Shown here: positions 26,196 to 34,835 of the stretch, one piece after another
Layout: the number at the start of each line of letters is the position of its first letter
How positions within the stretch are numbered: the first letter of the stretch is position 1
Origin: Bosea sp. ANAM02
GTDB taxonomy: Bacteria > Pseudomonadota > Alphaproteobacteria > Rhizobiales > Beijerinckiaceae
DNA length: 64,000 nt
NCBI RefSeq assembly: GCF_011764485.1
Contig: NZ_AP022848.1
Location: forward strand, 4,554,001-4,618,000
Direction: 5' to 3'
Notes under the pieces: model-generated
What the model saw: only the letters and a program-made list of their open reading frames with translations
What the model was told of the DNA's origin: nothing
The model's database searches: none
Program-made: the position numbers and the translations under genes

Positions 26196-26900
26196 TCAGA
26201 TCGCGCGAGTGATGCCGCCGTCGACGCGCAGGTTCTGGCCGGTGATATAGGCCGCGTCCTTCGAGGCGAGGAAGGCGATGGTGCCGGCGATCTCGTCGCT
26301 GGTGCCGTAGCGCTGCATCGGCACACCCTGCCGCCGCTCCTCGGTCGCCGGCAGGCTGTCGATCCAGCCCGGCAGCACGTTGTTCATGCGGATATTGTCG
26401 GCCGCATAGGTGTCCGCGAAGATCTTGGTGAAGGAGGCGAGGCCGGCCCGGAACACCGCCGATGTCGGGAACATCGAACTTGGCTCGAAGGCCCAGGCGG
26501 TCGAGATGTTGATGATCGCGCCGGCCTTCTGCTTCTGCATGATCGGCGTCACCAGCCGCGTCGGGCGGATAGCGTTGAGCAGATAGGTGTCCATGCCGCG
26601 GTGCCAGTCCTCGTCGGTGATGTCGAGGATCGGCGCGCGCGGCCCGTGGCCGGCACTGTTGACGAGGACGTCGACGCGGCCCCAGCGCTCCATGGCGAGA
26701 TCGACGAGGCGCTTCAGGTCGTCGTTCGACTGGTTGGAGCCGGTGACGCCGATGCCACCGAGTTCGGCAGCCAAAGTCTCGCCCTTGCCCGAGGAGGAGA
26801 GGATGCCGACGGCGAACCCGTCCTGCGCGAGGCGCTTCGCCGCCGCGGCGCCCATCCCGCTCCCGCCCGCGGTGACCAGGGCGACCTTATCCACTGCCAT
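26196..26900 (-). CDS. Short-chain dehydrogenase/reductase-like protein with altered active site
   Basis: A 234-residue SDR-fold protein with the N-terminal cofactor motif TAGGSGMG and NSAG (NAG-like) motif, and the C-terminal AAYITGQNLRVDGG that ends many SDRs. In place of the usual YxxxK pair, the segment reads PTSAVFRAGLASFT, so Tyr is S (or F) and Lys is R. It may be a binding or structural protein or a divergent enzyme. The start at 26900 lies 7 bases after GGAGG; the ATG at 26906 abuts that site. It stands alone, divergent from the amidohydrolase gene across 190 bases. Confidence 0.85.
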   Translation of the reverse strand: MAVDKVALVTAGGSGMGAAAAKRLAQDGFAVGILSSSGKGETLAAELGGIGVTGSNQSNDDLKRLVDLAMERWGRVDVLVNSAGHGPRAPILDITDEDWHRGMDTYLLNAIRPTRLVTPIMQKQKAGAIINISTAWAFEPSSMFPTSAVFRAGLASFTKIFADTYAADNIRMNNVLPGWIDSLPATEERRQGVPMQRYGTSDEIAGTIAFLASKDAAYITGQNLRVDGGITRAI

Positions 26901-27001
26901 GTCCATTCCTCCTGCATCGGCTGACGCGAATCCGGCAACGTTCCTAGCATTCCGGCCAGGCCGTGACGAACCCGTCCGCGCGCTGGCCAGCCGGTCGCCG
27001 G

Positions 27002-27018
27002 GTGCAAGAAATTTGCAC
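27002..27018. promoter_or_regulatory. Inverted repeat GTGCAA-N5-TTGCAC, candidate operator
   Basis: A perfect 6-base inverted repeat with a 5-base spacer between the divergent SDR-like gene and the M20 amidohydrolase gene. Its position, about 100 bases from one start and 80 from the other, suits a dimeric repressor or activator. No regulator gene is adjacent. Confidence 0.4.
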
Positions 27019-27096
27019 TTGGCCGGCAGTATTGCAGCGCTTCTTTCGGCACATCTGACCTATTTCTTCGGCACCCCGTGATGCAAGGCCGCTCCG

Positions 27097-28260
27097 ATGT
27101 CCAAGCTCGATCTCGACACCCTGCAATCCGAGATGACCGCGTGGCGCCGCCACCTGCATGCCCATCCGGAATTCGGCTTCGAGGAGAAGCGAACGGCAGC
27201 CTTCGTCGCGGAGAAGCTGCGCGAGTTCGGCCTGGACGAGGTCGCCGAGGGCATCGGCGGCACGGGCGTCGTCGGCACGCTCAAGCGTGGAAGCGGCAAC
27301 CGCGCCATTGCGCTGCGCGCCGACATGGACGCGCTGCGCATCGCCGAGCAGGGCGAGCAGGCCCATCGCTCGCAGACGCCCGGCGTGATGCATGCCTGCG
27401 GCCATGACGGCCATACCAGCATGCTGCTCGGCGCGGCGAAGCTGCTGGCGGAGGAAGGCGGGTTCGACGGCACCGTGCGCTTTCTGTTCCAGCCGGCCGA
27501 GGAATGGGGCCGCGGCGCGCTCGCCATGCTCGACGACGGGTTGATGGAGCGCTTTCCCTTCGACGAGATCTACGGCCTGCATAACATGCCGGGCCTCGGC
27601 ATCGGGCAATTCCAGACGCGTGCCGGCGCCTTCATGTCGGCCGAGGATAATTTCGAGATCGTGCTGAAGGGCGTCGGCGGCCATGCGGCAAAACCCCACG
27701 CCGGCAGCGAGGTGCTGGTCGCCGCCTGCGCGCTGGTGATGCAGCTCCAGACCATCGTCTCGCGCCGGCTGAGCCCGGCGGATATCGCGGTCGTCTCCGT
27801 CACCGAACTGCTGACGGACGGCACCCGCAACGTGCTGCCGGGAACCGCGCGCATCCTCGGGGACGCCCGCAGCTTCCGCCCGGAGGTCAGCGCCGCGATC
27901 GAGCATCAGATGGGTATCATCGCGCGCGGCACGGCGGAGAGCTACAATCTCGGCCACGAACTGACCTATACGCGCGAATTCGTGCCGCTGGTGAATGACG
28001 AGGCGCTATCTCAGGAGGCGCTCTCGGCCGCCCGGACCGTGCTGGGCGAGGACAAAGTCGCGATCGCCGGGGAGCCGATGACGGGCTCGGAAGATTTCGC
28101 CCGCTTCCTCGACCATGTGCCCGGCTGTTTCGCCTATCTCGGCAATGGCGAGAATTCGGCCCCCCTGCACAACCCGTCCTATGATTTCGACGATCGCGGC
28201 CTGATCCACGGCGCGCGGTTCCATGCCGGAATCGTCCGGCACAGGCTGCCCGCCGGCTGA
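27097..28260 (+). CDS. M20 family amidohydrolase (hippurate hydrolase/aminoacylase-like)
   Basis: A 387-residue zinc-type peptidase-fold hydrolase cleaving N-acyl amino acids or related amides. Metal-site residues are visible as the M-H-A-C101-G-H103 motif, E135-E136 (PAEE), H162 (GLHNMP) and a C-terminal APLHNPSYDF. A lid domain around GGHAAKPHAG is typical of HipO/IaaA-type M20D enzymes. It is divergent from the SDR-like gene with a candidate operator between. Substrate not shown. Confidence 0.93.
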   Translation: MSKLDLDTLQSEMTAWRRHLHAHPEFGFEEKRTAAFVAEKLREFGLDEVAEGIGGTGVVGTLKRGSGNRAIALRADMDALRIAEQGEQAHRSQTPGVMHACGHDGHTSMLLGAAKLLAEEGGFDGTVRFLFQPAEEWGRGALAMLDDGLMERFPFDEIYGLHNMPGLGIGQFQTRAGAFMSAEDNFEIVLKGVGGHAAKPHAGSEVLVAACALVMQLQTIVSRRLSPADIAVVSVTELLTDGTRNVLPGTARILGDARSFRPEVSAAIEHQMGIIARGTAESYNLGHELTYTREFVPLVNDEALSQEALSAARTVLGEDKVAIAGEPMTGSEDFARFLDHVPGCFAYLGNGENSAPLHNPSYDFDDRGLIHGARFHAGIVRHRLPAG

Positions 28261-28419
28261 GTGCCTGCGGCATGGGAGAAGAAGCTTTTCTCGGCCGGCG
28301 CTCTCGGGGAAGAGCCTTGCAGAGATCCCCCGATCTATGGCGCCAAACCCTACACCGGCCGGCGTAGACATGAGCCTGATCCCGCCTCATGGCTGTCGAA
28401 CAGGCTCATGCTTCAACAT

Positions 28420-29058
28420 TCAGGCGCGCTTCGGCCGGCGCACGGCGCGCAGCGTGCTCTTGCCGCCATCGCCGCAATAGAACAGATCGGCACCGTCCGA
28501 TTCCATCCCGGACAGGCCCGCGCCGGACGGCATGGCAAGCGCGTCCAGGACCTTGCCGGAGGCCGGTTCGATCCGCCGCAATTCGCACATGTCATCTTCC
28601 CAGGTGCCGTGCCACAATTCGCCTTCGACCCAGGTGACGCCCGTGACGAAGCGGTTGGTCTCGATGCTGCGCAGCACCTTGCCCGTGGCCGGGTCGATCT
28701 GGTGGATCTTGCGCTCGCGGTAATGGCCGACCCAGAGCGAGCCCTCCGCCCAGGCGAGGCCGGAATCGCCACCCTTGCCCGGCGCGGGGATCGTGCCCAG
28801 CACGGAGCCGGTCCGCGGATCGATCTTCTGGATGCGGTCCTCGGCGATCTGGAAAAGATGCGTGCCGTCGAAGGCCGTGCCGGCATGGGCGGGCACGTCG
28901 ATGGTTCTGATGACCTCGCCCTTGGCGGGATCGAGCTGGTTCAGCCTGTCGCCCGACGCGAACCAGACATTGGCGCCGTCGAAGCTCACGCCATGGACCT
29001 TCTCGACGCCCGGAAACGGTCCGTAGGTGCGGGCGATATCGGCATTGGAAATCGTCAT
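28420..29058 (-). CDS. Six-repeat beta-propeller protein (PQQ/glutamine-cyclotransferase-like)
   Basis: A 212-residue protein with repeated blocks of the type (I)D-x-x-(T)G-(K/S)-V: QLDPAKGEVIRTI, KIDPRTGSVLGTI, QIDPATGKVLRSI and RIEPASGKVLDAL. These are four clear blades of a small propeller, with no signal peptide. It has the look of plastid-type glutamine cyclotransferase or NHL/SMP-30 proteins, but no catalytic residues can be confirmed. Start ATG 29058 (MTISNAD) chosen over 29100, whose extra 14 residues are not family-like. It follows the regulator gene by 34 bases, both read leftward. Confidence 0.7.
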   Translation of the reverse strand: MTISNADIARTYGPFPGVEKVHGVSFDGANVWFASGDRLNQLDPAKGEVIRTIDVPAHAGTAFDGTHLFQIAEDRIQKIDPRTGSVLGTIPAPGKGGDSGLAWAEGSLWVGHYRERKIHQIDPATGKVLRSIETNRFVTGVTWVEGELWHGTWEDDMCELRRIEPASGKVLDALAMPSGAGLSGMESDGADLFYCGDGGKSTLRAVRRPKRA

Positions 29059-29092
29059 GGCTTGGCTCCAGCGTCTGTTGCGATGCCAGACC

Positions 29093-30313
29093 CTAGCCAT
29101 CCGGCCAGGAGGCCGGGAGTAACAAACTCGTCGCGAAACCCGGCATCGGCGGCATCACCCAGCGGCGCGCCCGCGCCTGCCCGTAGGACTGGACCTTGCC
29201 GGTCTCGGCCAGAGCCTCGAGCACTCGCTGGACGCTGCGCTGGCTCGAGCCGAGCGCAAGCGCCAGTCCGGAGCTCGACCATGTCTCGCCATCGCTCATG
29301 AGGGCAAGCAGCGTGGCATGCTTATCCTCGACCGGGCGGGCCAGCACCACGATCCCTGTCGCGCGCCGCGGCGTCATGGCGAAACCGCGCTCCGTCGCGC
29401 TGATCCGCGCGAACGGCCGCAAGGCCGCGCGCAGCCGGCCGATCTCGACGCGCAATCGCGCCCGGTGGGATTCATCGGTGAAGCGCGAGTTGAAAGCCTG
29501 TCCGATCAGCACATCGCGCGGCGCATCCTGCGGCCAGGCCTCGGCCAGGGTTCGAAGCAAGGCGAAGAGCACGGGCCGCGTCGCCAGCGAAACGAAACCG
29601 GACCGGTCGCGGACACCGTGGCGACAGGCATCGACGACCAGCGCCTGCGAGGCTTGCAGGTCCTCGACCTCGTCGAGCATAAGCGGCCGCTCGACGCCAC
29701 CGGCAAGCAGGCGCGCGGCAGGCTCGTCGAGCAGATGGCATGCGGCCGCGACCTCGGCGATCAGGGCGGGAATGCCGGCGCCGTCGGCAGCGTCGCGCGC
29801 AGCGTCCAAGGCGGACCGCGCAGCGCGCGCCTCCATCCTGCGCAAGGCGATGCCGGCCATCGCCAATCCATGGATTGCCCGCAGCGGAGCCGGAAGCCGC
29901 GCGGGGTCGATGCCGGCGAGCCGTTCGCCCGCATGCGCGATCCGCCCGATCAGCAGCAGGCGGCGGATGTCGAGCAGGCGCGCATGGGCGGCATTGGTGC
30001 GGTCGCCTTGGGCCTCGAGCACGGAGGCGGCCTCCTCCAGCTTCCCGGGCGCCCAGCCGAGATCGCGCGCTGCCAGGGCGACCTCCGCCTCGGCGACCGT
30101 GCAGCGGGCGCGCGCGACCGCCTCCCCCGTCCCGAAGGCGCGGCCGGCACGGCGCAGCAGCACCTTGGCGCGGGCGAAATCACCGAGTTGCGCCATCGCG
30201 ATGCCGCGCAGCGCCAGAGCGGGCGCATCGTCGCGCAAGGCGACCCGGTTCAGCGCCCCCAACGGATCGCCCGCCGCGAGGGCGCGGGCCGCCGCCGTGA
30301 TCAGCGAGTCCAT
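29093..30313 (-). CDS. Transcriptional regulator with TPR-like N-domain and two helix-turn-helix parts
   Basis: A 406-residue protein. The first about 230 residues are Ala- and Leu-rich helical repeats like TPR units (for example ALRGIAMAQLGDFARAKVLLRRAG). Residues about 265-305 (NSRFTDESHRARLRVEIGRLRAAL) resemble the OmpR/SARP-type winged helix, and about 330-380 hold a second HTH (WSSSGLALALGSSQRSVQRVLEALAETG). No membrane segment. It is divergent from the DUF899 gene and precedes the propeller gene, so it probably controls one or both. Family unnamed to me. Confidence 0.65.
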   Translation of the reverse strand: MDSLITAAARALAAGDPLGALNRVALRDDAPALALRGIAMAQLGDFARAKVLLRRAGRAFGTGEAVARARCTVAEAEVALAARDLGWAPGKLEEAASVLEAQGDRTNAAHARLLDIRRLLLIGRIAHAGERLAGIDPARLPAPLRAIHGLAMAGIALRRMEARAARSALDAARDAADGAGIPALIAEVAAACHLLDEPAARLLAGGVERPLMLDEVEDLQASQALVVDACRHGVRDRSGFVSLATRPVLFALLRTLAEAWPQDAPRDVLIGQAFNSRFTDESHRARLRVEIGRLRAALRPFARISATERGFAMTPRRATGIVVLARPVEDKHATLLALMSDGETWSSSGLALALGSSQRSVQRVLEALAETGKVQSYGQARARRWVMPPMPGFATSLLLPASWPDG

Positions 30314-30429
30314 CGGAATCCCGCCAAACTTGTCACTCCCACCGTCTGCCGCCCCCGCCTTACCACCGATCGCGACGCCGCATCGAGTGTCGAGGCGGCG
30401 CGGACATCTGGCGACAGGAGTGAGACATC

Positions 30430-31209
30430 ATGACCAGTCATACGATCGGAACGCGCGAGGAATGGCTTGCCGCACGGCTCGAGCTGCTGGAGGCCGAGAA
30501 GGCCTATACGCGGCAGGGCGATGCGCTCGCGCAGCGGCGACAGGCGCTGCGCTGGGTCAAGGTCGAGAAGGACTATCTCTTCCAGACCGAGCAGGGCGAC
30601 GCCTCGCTCACCGACCTCTTCCGGGGGCGCTCGCAGCTCCTCGTCTACCATTTCATGTTCGGGCCGGATTACACGGCCGGCTGCCCGTCCTGCTCGGCGA
30701 TCGCCGACGGGTTCAACGGCTCGGCGACGCATCTCGCCAACCACGACGTGATGCTCTGGGCGATCTCGCGGGCGCCGATCGACAAGCTGCTCGCCTTCCG
30801 CGAACGGATGGGCTGGAGCTTCCCCTGGGCCTCGTCCGGCCAGACCGACTTCAATTTCGACTACAACGTCTCCTTCACCGAGATGCAGGAGCGGACGCAG
30901 GGCATCGACTACAATTTCCGGCACCAGCCGAAATTCGAGTGGCGGACCTCCGGCAACGCGATCGAGCGCTCGCTCGCCGCGATGTCCGGCGTGGACGTGC
31001 CGACCTATCACCGCGACCGGCCGGGTCTGAGCGCCTTCATCCGCGAGGATGGCGCGATCTACCATACCTATTCCAGCTACTCGCGCGGCGTGGACGGCGT
31101 CTGGGGCATGTATGCCTGGCTCGACCGGGCGCCGAAGGGCCGCAACGAGGCGGAGGGGCCGTGGTGGCTGCATCGCGATCGCTACGCCGCCCGCCAAGCT
31201 GCGCCGTAG
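30430..31209 (+). CDS. DUF899 family thioredoxin-like protein
   Basis: A 259-residue cytoplasmic protein of the DUF899 family, thioredoxin-fold with the CPSC motif at 85-88 that would be redox active. Other family blocks: FQTEQGDASLTDLF, LLVYHFMFGPD and the C-terminal tail with the stretch VWGMYAWLDRAPKGR. It has an RBS-like AGGAG close to its ATG. Divergent from a regulator gene, with which it shares a 116-base intergenic region. Confidence 0.88.
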   Translation: MTSHTIGTREEWLAARLELLEAEKAYTRQGDALAQRRQALRWVKVEKDYLFQTEQGDASLTDLFRGRSQLLVYHFMFGPDYTAGCPSCSAIADGFNGSATHLANHDVMLWAISRAPIDKLLAFRERMGWSFPWASSGQTDFNFDYNVSFTEMQERTQGIDYNFRHQPKFEWRTSGNAIERSLAAMSGVDVPTYHRDRPGLSAFIREDGAIYHTYSSYSRGVDGVWGMYAWLDRAPKGRNEAEGPWWLHRDRYAARQAAP

Positions 31210-31293
31210 GGCGCAGGAGCCCCGCGAGGAAGCAGCGCGCCACGTCGCAAGCCGCCCGTGGCGCGCAGTTTAACATGGCGCCGGCAAAGCTCC

Positions 31294-31322
31294 TTGACGC
31301 AGCGCAAATTCGTTGCTTCATT
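31294..31322 (+). promoter_or_regulatory. Candidate sigma-70-type promoter of CMD/Dpp operon
   Basis: TTGACG at 31294-31299 followed 17 bases later by TTCATT at 31317-31322, 47 bases ahead of the first gene's start. The -10 element is a weak match, so this is only a plausible site. Confidence 0.3.
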
Positions 31323-31368
31323 CATTTAGAGCATCAAGAAGTGAAGTTGATGCATGAAATGGATTGCC

Positions 31369-31848
31369 ATGGCTCGACCCGCCAACCCTGAGGCCTCTCC
31401 CTGGATCGGCGCCGCCGCATCGGCCGCCGCTCAGTCGCGCAGCAACATCTTCGAGATGAGCCGGCAGGCCGAAAACGCGGTCATCGCCCCGCGCGATGCC
31501 GGCGGGTTCCCCTCCGACTGGCGGCGCGCCGTCGCAGCCCGGATCGCGACGCTGAACGCGCTGCCGGAGCTTGCCGCGCATTATCTCGGCGGCGTGACCG
31601 ATCCGGCCTTGCGTGGCCTCGCCGACCCCGACGCGACCGGGCGCGACGACCGCGAGCGCAGCGTCATCACCTTCATGGACCGGGTCGCGACCCAGCCGCG
31701 CGCCGTCCAGGCCGAGGAGATCGAGGCGCTCAAGGCGGCCGGCGTGACTGATGCCGATATCGTGCGGCTCTGCGAACTCAACGCCTTCATGAGCTACCAG
31801 TGCCGCGTCCTTGCCGGCCTCGCCGTTCTCGAGGGAGCTTCCGCATGA
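31369..31848 (+). CDS. CMD-domain protein, first subunit of an AhpD-like pair
   Basis: A 159-residue protein of the carboxymuconolactone decarboxylase/AhpD superfamily, resembling a family I recall as the Avi_7170 type. It lacks a CxxC, which its neighbour carries, so it may be a non-catalytic partner. The ATG at 31369 is used; an ATG at 31354 adds five residues. Its stop overlaps the next start by ATGA. First gene of a nine-gene operon that includes a LysR regulator and an ABC importer. Confidence 0.7.
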   Translation: MARPANPEASPWIGAAASAAAQSRSNIFEMSRQAENAVIAPRDAGGFPSDWRRAVAARIATLNALPELAAHYLGGVTDPALRGLADPDATGRDDRERSVITFMDRVATQPRAVQAEEIEALKAAGVTDADIVRLCELNAFMSYQCRVLAGLAVLEGASA

Positions 31849-32426
31849 GCCGCGTCGTGCATCGCTTCACCCGCAACGTGCCGGACTGGCAGCCGCGGGT
31901 CACTCCGGTCGACCTCGCCAAGGCGAGCCCCGAGCAGCTCGACGCGCTGAAGGTCACGCCGTCGAACACCAAGGTCTCGGACTATGTGCTGGTGCTGGCG
32001 CATGATCCGGAGACGCTCAACGTGCGCTCGCCGCTGTTCAACGGCATCATGTACGATTCCGGCGGGCTGAGCCGGGCCGAGCGCGAGCTCGGCGCGATCG
32101 GTGCCTCGGTGGTCAACCGCTGCATCTATTGCGCCGCCGTCCATGCCGCCCGCCATGCCCAGCTCAGCAAGGATACCGCCGTCACCGACGAACTCTTCGC
32201 CAATGGCGAGAAGGCCAGGCTCGGCCCGCGCGACCAGGCGATCTTCGACTATTCCGTCAAGCTCTCGCAATCACCGCCGGCCGTGACCGAGGCCGACACC
32301 GCCCGCCTGCGCGACGCAGGATTGGATGGGGCCGAGATCGTCGATCTCATCCTGTCCACCGCGCTGTTCGGCTGGGCCAACCGGCTGATGCACATCCTCG
32401 GCGACCCGGTCCGCAAAGACGGGTGA
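31845..32426 (+). CDS. Peroxidase-related CMD/AhpD-like protein
   Basis: A 193-residue AhpD-superfamily protein with the redox motif C93-I-Y-C96 and following H100, H104 (CIYCAAVHAARH), the pattern of alkylhydroperoxidase-like proteins (I recall it as the Avi_7169 type). The C-terminal half carries a second helical repeat with HTALF-like LSTALFGWANRLMH. It would reduce a peroxide or handle a reactive oxidised intermediate from the flavin enzyme two genes on. One base separates it from the LysR start. Confidence 0.78.
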   Translation: MSRVVHRFTRNVPDWQPRVTPVDLAKASPEQLDALKVTPSNTKVSDYVLVLAHDPETLNVRSPLFNGIMYDSGGLSRAERELGAIGASVVNRCIYCAAVHAARHAQLSKDTAVTDELFANGEKARLGPRDQAIFDYSVKLSQSPPAVTEADTARLRDAGLDGAEIVDLILSTALFGWANRLMHILGDPVRKDG

Positions 32427-32427
32427 G

Positions 32428-33384
32428 ATGAGCCGTCTCAAGACCCTCGAAGCCTATCTGCAGGTCGCCTCGCTCGGCAGCGTCACCGCGGCGGCGAAGC
32501 ATCTCGGCGTGTCCCAGCCCTCGGTCAGCCGCATGATCCAGGAGCTGGAGCGCGATCTCGGCCAGCCGCTGTTCGAGCGCGTCGGCCAGCGGCTGGTGCT
32601 GACGCAGAAGGGCATGGTGCTGCGCGACGATGTCGAGCGGGCGCTGGCCGGCTTCGTGAATCTGTGGGAACGCGCCCGCGAGGTGATCGGCGAGGCCGAG
32701 CCGCCGATCCGGATCTCGGCGGTGTCGTCGCTCGCCTTCGGCCTGCTCACCGATGCCTGGAACGGGGCTGGCGCGCCACGGCTCGCGATCGAGGTCGAGA
32801 ATCCCGATCGCGTGCAGAACGCGGTGATCTCCGGCAATGCGCAACTCGGCGCCACCAGCGCGCCCCTGCTGCATCGCGATCTCGCGCTCGAATGGCTGGG
32901 CACGGCGCCTTGCGTGCTCGCCGTGCCCGAGACCGATCCGCTCGCCCAGAGCGAAGGGCCGATCGATCTCAACGCCCTCTCCGGGCGCGATCTCGTCGGA
33001 ATGTCGCTGCGCCGCGGCTTTCCGGCACGCATCCGCGCGGCGCTCCACGCGGCCGGTGTCGATGTGCGGGTGAGAATCCGCACGACCTCGACCATGAACG
33101 TGCTCTCCTTCATCCGGGCCGGCGCGGGCATCGCGATCGTCGAGCCGCTGACGCTGACCGGCAATCCGACGCCGGGCATCCGCATCCTGCCGCTGACGAC
33201 GCCGATCCCCTATTGCTTCGGCGTCGTGACCGCGCGCGGTATCACCGTCTCCGACAAGGCCCGGGACCTGATCGGAGCGCTCCAGACGACGGCCGAGAAG
33301 CGGCTTGCCGATTTCACCCTGATCCCGCCCGAAGAGCACCACGCGCTCCTCGCCTCGCTGACCAAACAGGAGACGCGGCTGTGA
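32428..33384 (+). CDS. LysR-family transcriptional regulator inside its operon
   Basis: A 318-residue LysR protein. N-terminal winged helix with SVTAAAKHLGVSQPSVSRMIQELERDLG at about 18-45, and a substrate-binding domain beyond residue 90. It is co-directional with and embedded in the operon, one base after the CMD/perox gene and overlapping the flavoprotein gene (GTGA), rather than divergent as is usual. It probably autoregulates this transport and oxidation operon. The inducer is unknown. Confidence 0.92.
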   Translation: MSRLKTLEAYLQVASLGSVTAAAKHLGVSQPSVSRMIQELERDLGQPLFERVGQRLVLTQKGMVLRDDVERALAGFVNLWERAREVIGEAEPPIRISAVSSLAFGLLTDAWNGAGAPRLAIEVENPDRVQNAVISGNAQLGATSAPLLHRDLALEWLGTAPCVLAVPETDPLAQSEGPIDLNALSGRDLVGMSLRRGFPARIRAALHAAGVDVRVRIRTTSTMNVLSFIRAGAGIAIVEPLTLTGNPTPGIRILPLTTPIPYCFGVVTARGITVSDKARDLIGALQTTAEKRLADFTLIPPEEHHALLASLTKQETRL

Positions 33385-34835
33385 CGACGAATCTGGTCGG
33401 GACACCGGAAGGGCTGGAAGCGCTCAACCGCCGCGTCGCCCGCGAGCTGGGCCTGCTGACCCTGCCGGCCGCGCCCTGGGTGCCGGAACGGCGCATCGAC
33501 GGCGAGCCGGTGCTCGATGTCGCGATCGTCGGCGCCGGCATGGCCGGGCTCGCCGCGGCCGCCGCCTTCCGCAATATCGGCCTGCGCGCCGTCAATTTCG
33601 ACCGGCGTCCGCAGGGTTTCGAGGGCCCGTGGGCGACGACGGCCCGAATGGAGACGCTGCGCTCGCCGAAGACGTTGACGGGGCCGGCGCTCGGCATTCC
33701 CTCGCTGACCTTCCGCGCCTGGTTCGAGGCGCAGTTCGGCGCCGCCGACTGGGAGGCGCTCGACAAGATCCCGCGCCTGATGTGGATGGACTATCTGCGC
33801 TGGTTCCGCGAGGTTCTCGCTCTCGATGTCCGCAACGGCCACGAGATCGCGATGATCCATCCCGGCCGCGAGCATGCGACGCTGGAGGTCGACGCCACCG
33901 GAAAGCGGCAGCGCGTGCTAGCCCGCCATGTCGTGCTCGCGACGGGGCGCGACGGGCTCGGCGGCCCGGCCGTGCCGGAGTTCGCCGAGAGCCTGCCGCG
34001 CGAGCGCTGGGCGCATTCCTCGGATGAGAACGACTATGGACAGCTTCGCGGCAAGCGCGTCGCGGTGATCGGCGCCGGCGCGTCGGCGATGGACAGCGCC
34101 GGCACGGCGCTCGAAGCCGGGGCGGCCAGCGTCGACCTCTTGATCCGCCGCCGCGACATCCCCCGCATCAATCGCGGCAAGGGCATGGGCCACCCGGGTT
34201 CCATCGCCGGCTATCGCCACCTGCCCGACGCCTGGAAATGGCGGATCAACAGCTATATCGCCCGCGAGCAGGTGCCGCCCCCACGCGCCAGCGTTCTGCG
34301 CGTCTCACGCCACCCCAACGCCTTCTTCCGGCAGGGCACGGCGCTGATCTCGGCACGGATGGAGGGCGACGAGATCGTCGTCGAGACCAGCGCCGGCACG
34401 ATGCGCTTCGACTTCATGATCTTCTCGACCGGCTTCAAGGTCGATTGGGGCAGCCGGCCCTTCCTCAGGGAGATCGCGGCCAGCGCCCGCAACTGGGTCG
34501 ATCGCGGCGTGCCCCCGGATGCCGATCCCGGCCTCGGCGCCATGCCCGATCTCGGCCCCGCCTTCGAGTTCCAGCCGAAACTGCCCGGCACCTGCCCCGG
34601 GCTCGAGCGCATCCACTGCTTCTGCTACCCGGCGATGATGTCGCATGGCACGGTTTCCGGCGACATCCCGGCGATCAGCGACGGCGCCGAGCGACTGTCG
34701 CAGGCCATCGCCTCCAGCCTCTTCCGCGAGGATATCGAGGCGCATTTCCAGCGCGGCCAGGAGTACTCGGAGCCCGAAATCTTCGGCGACGAATGGGTGC
34801 CGATCCTGCCCGAACCCGCGAAGGTGCCGGTCTGA
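33381..34835 (+). CDS. Flavin-binding monooxygenase-like NAD(P)-binding protein
   Basis: A 484-residue two-dinucleotide-fold protein. FAD fold GAGMAG at 51-56, an NAD(P) fold VAVIGAGASAMDSAG near residues 227-241, and a long C-terminal segment. The arrangement resembles FMO/BVMO-like or cyclohexanone monooxygenase-type flavoproteins, which oxygenate sulfur or nitrogen or ketones. The FXGXXXHXXX(Y/F) BVMO signature was not found clearly. GTG start at 33381 overlaps the LysR stop. The substrate is probably the compound imported by the downstream ABC system. Confidence 0.78.
   Translation: MTTNLVGTPEGLEALNRRVARELGLLTLPAAPWVPERRIDGEPVLDVAIVGAGMAGLAAAAAFRNIGLRAVNFDRRPQGFEGPWATTARMETLRSPKTLTGPALGIPSLTFRAWFEAQFGAADWEALDKIPRLMWMDYLRWFREVLALDVRNGHEIAMIHPGREHATLEVDATGKRQRVLARHVVLATGRDGLGGPAVPEFAESLPRERWAHSSDENDYGQLRGKRVAVIGAGASAMDSAGTALEAGAASVDLLIRRRDIPRINRGKGMGHPGSIAGYRHLPDAWKWRINSYIAREQVPPPRASVLRVSRHPNAFFRQGTALISARMEGDEIVVETSAGTMRFDFMIFSTGFKVDWGSRPFLREIAASARNWVDRGVPPDADPGLGAMPDLGPAFEFQPKLPGTCPGLERIHCFCYPAMMSHGTVSGDIPAISDGAERLSQAIASSLFREDIEAHFQRGQEYSEPEIFGDEWVPILPEPAKVPV

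Noticed and set aside
30333..30423. TCACTCC (30333-30339) and GGAGTGA (30417-30423) as an inverted repeat pair between the regulator and DUF899 genes
   Set aside because: The right arm is mostly the ribosome binding site of the DUF899 gene, and the 77-base gap is too long to be convincing.
29196..31391. A 731-residue plus-strand frame spanning the regulator and DUF899 genes
   Set aside because: Composition is Ser/Arg/Ala-rich nonsense and it crosses two genes with family matches on other frames.
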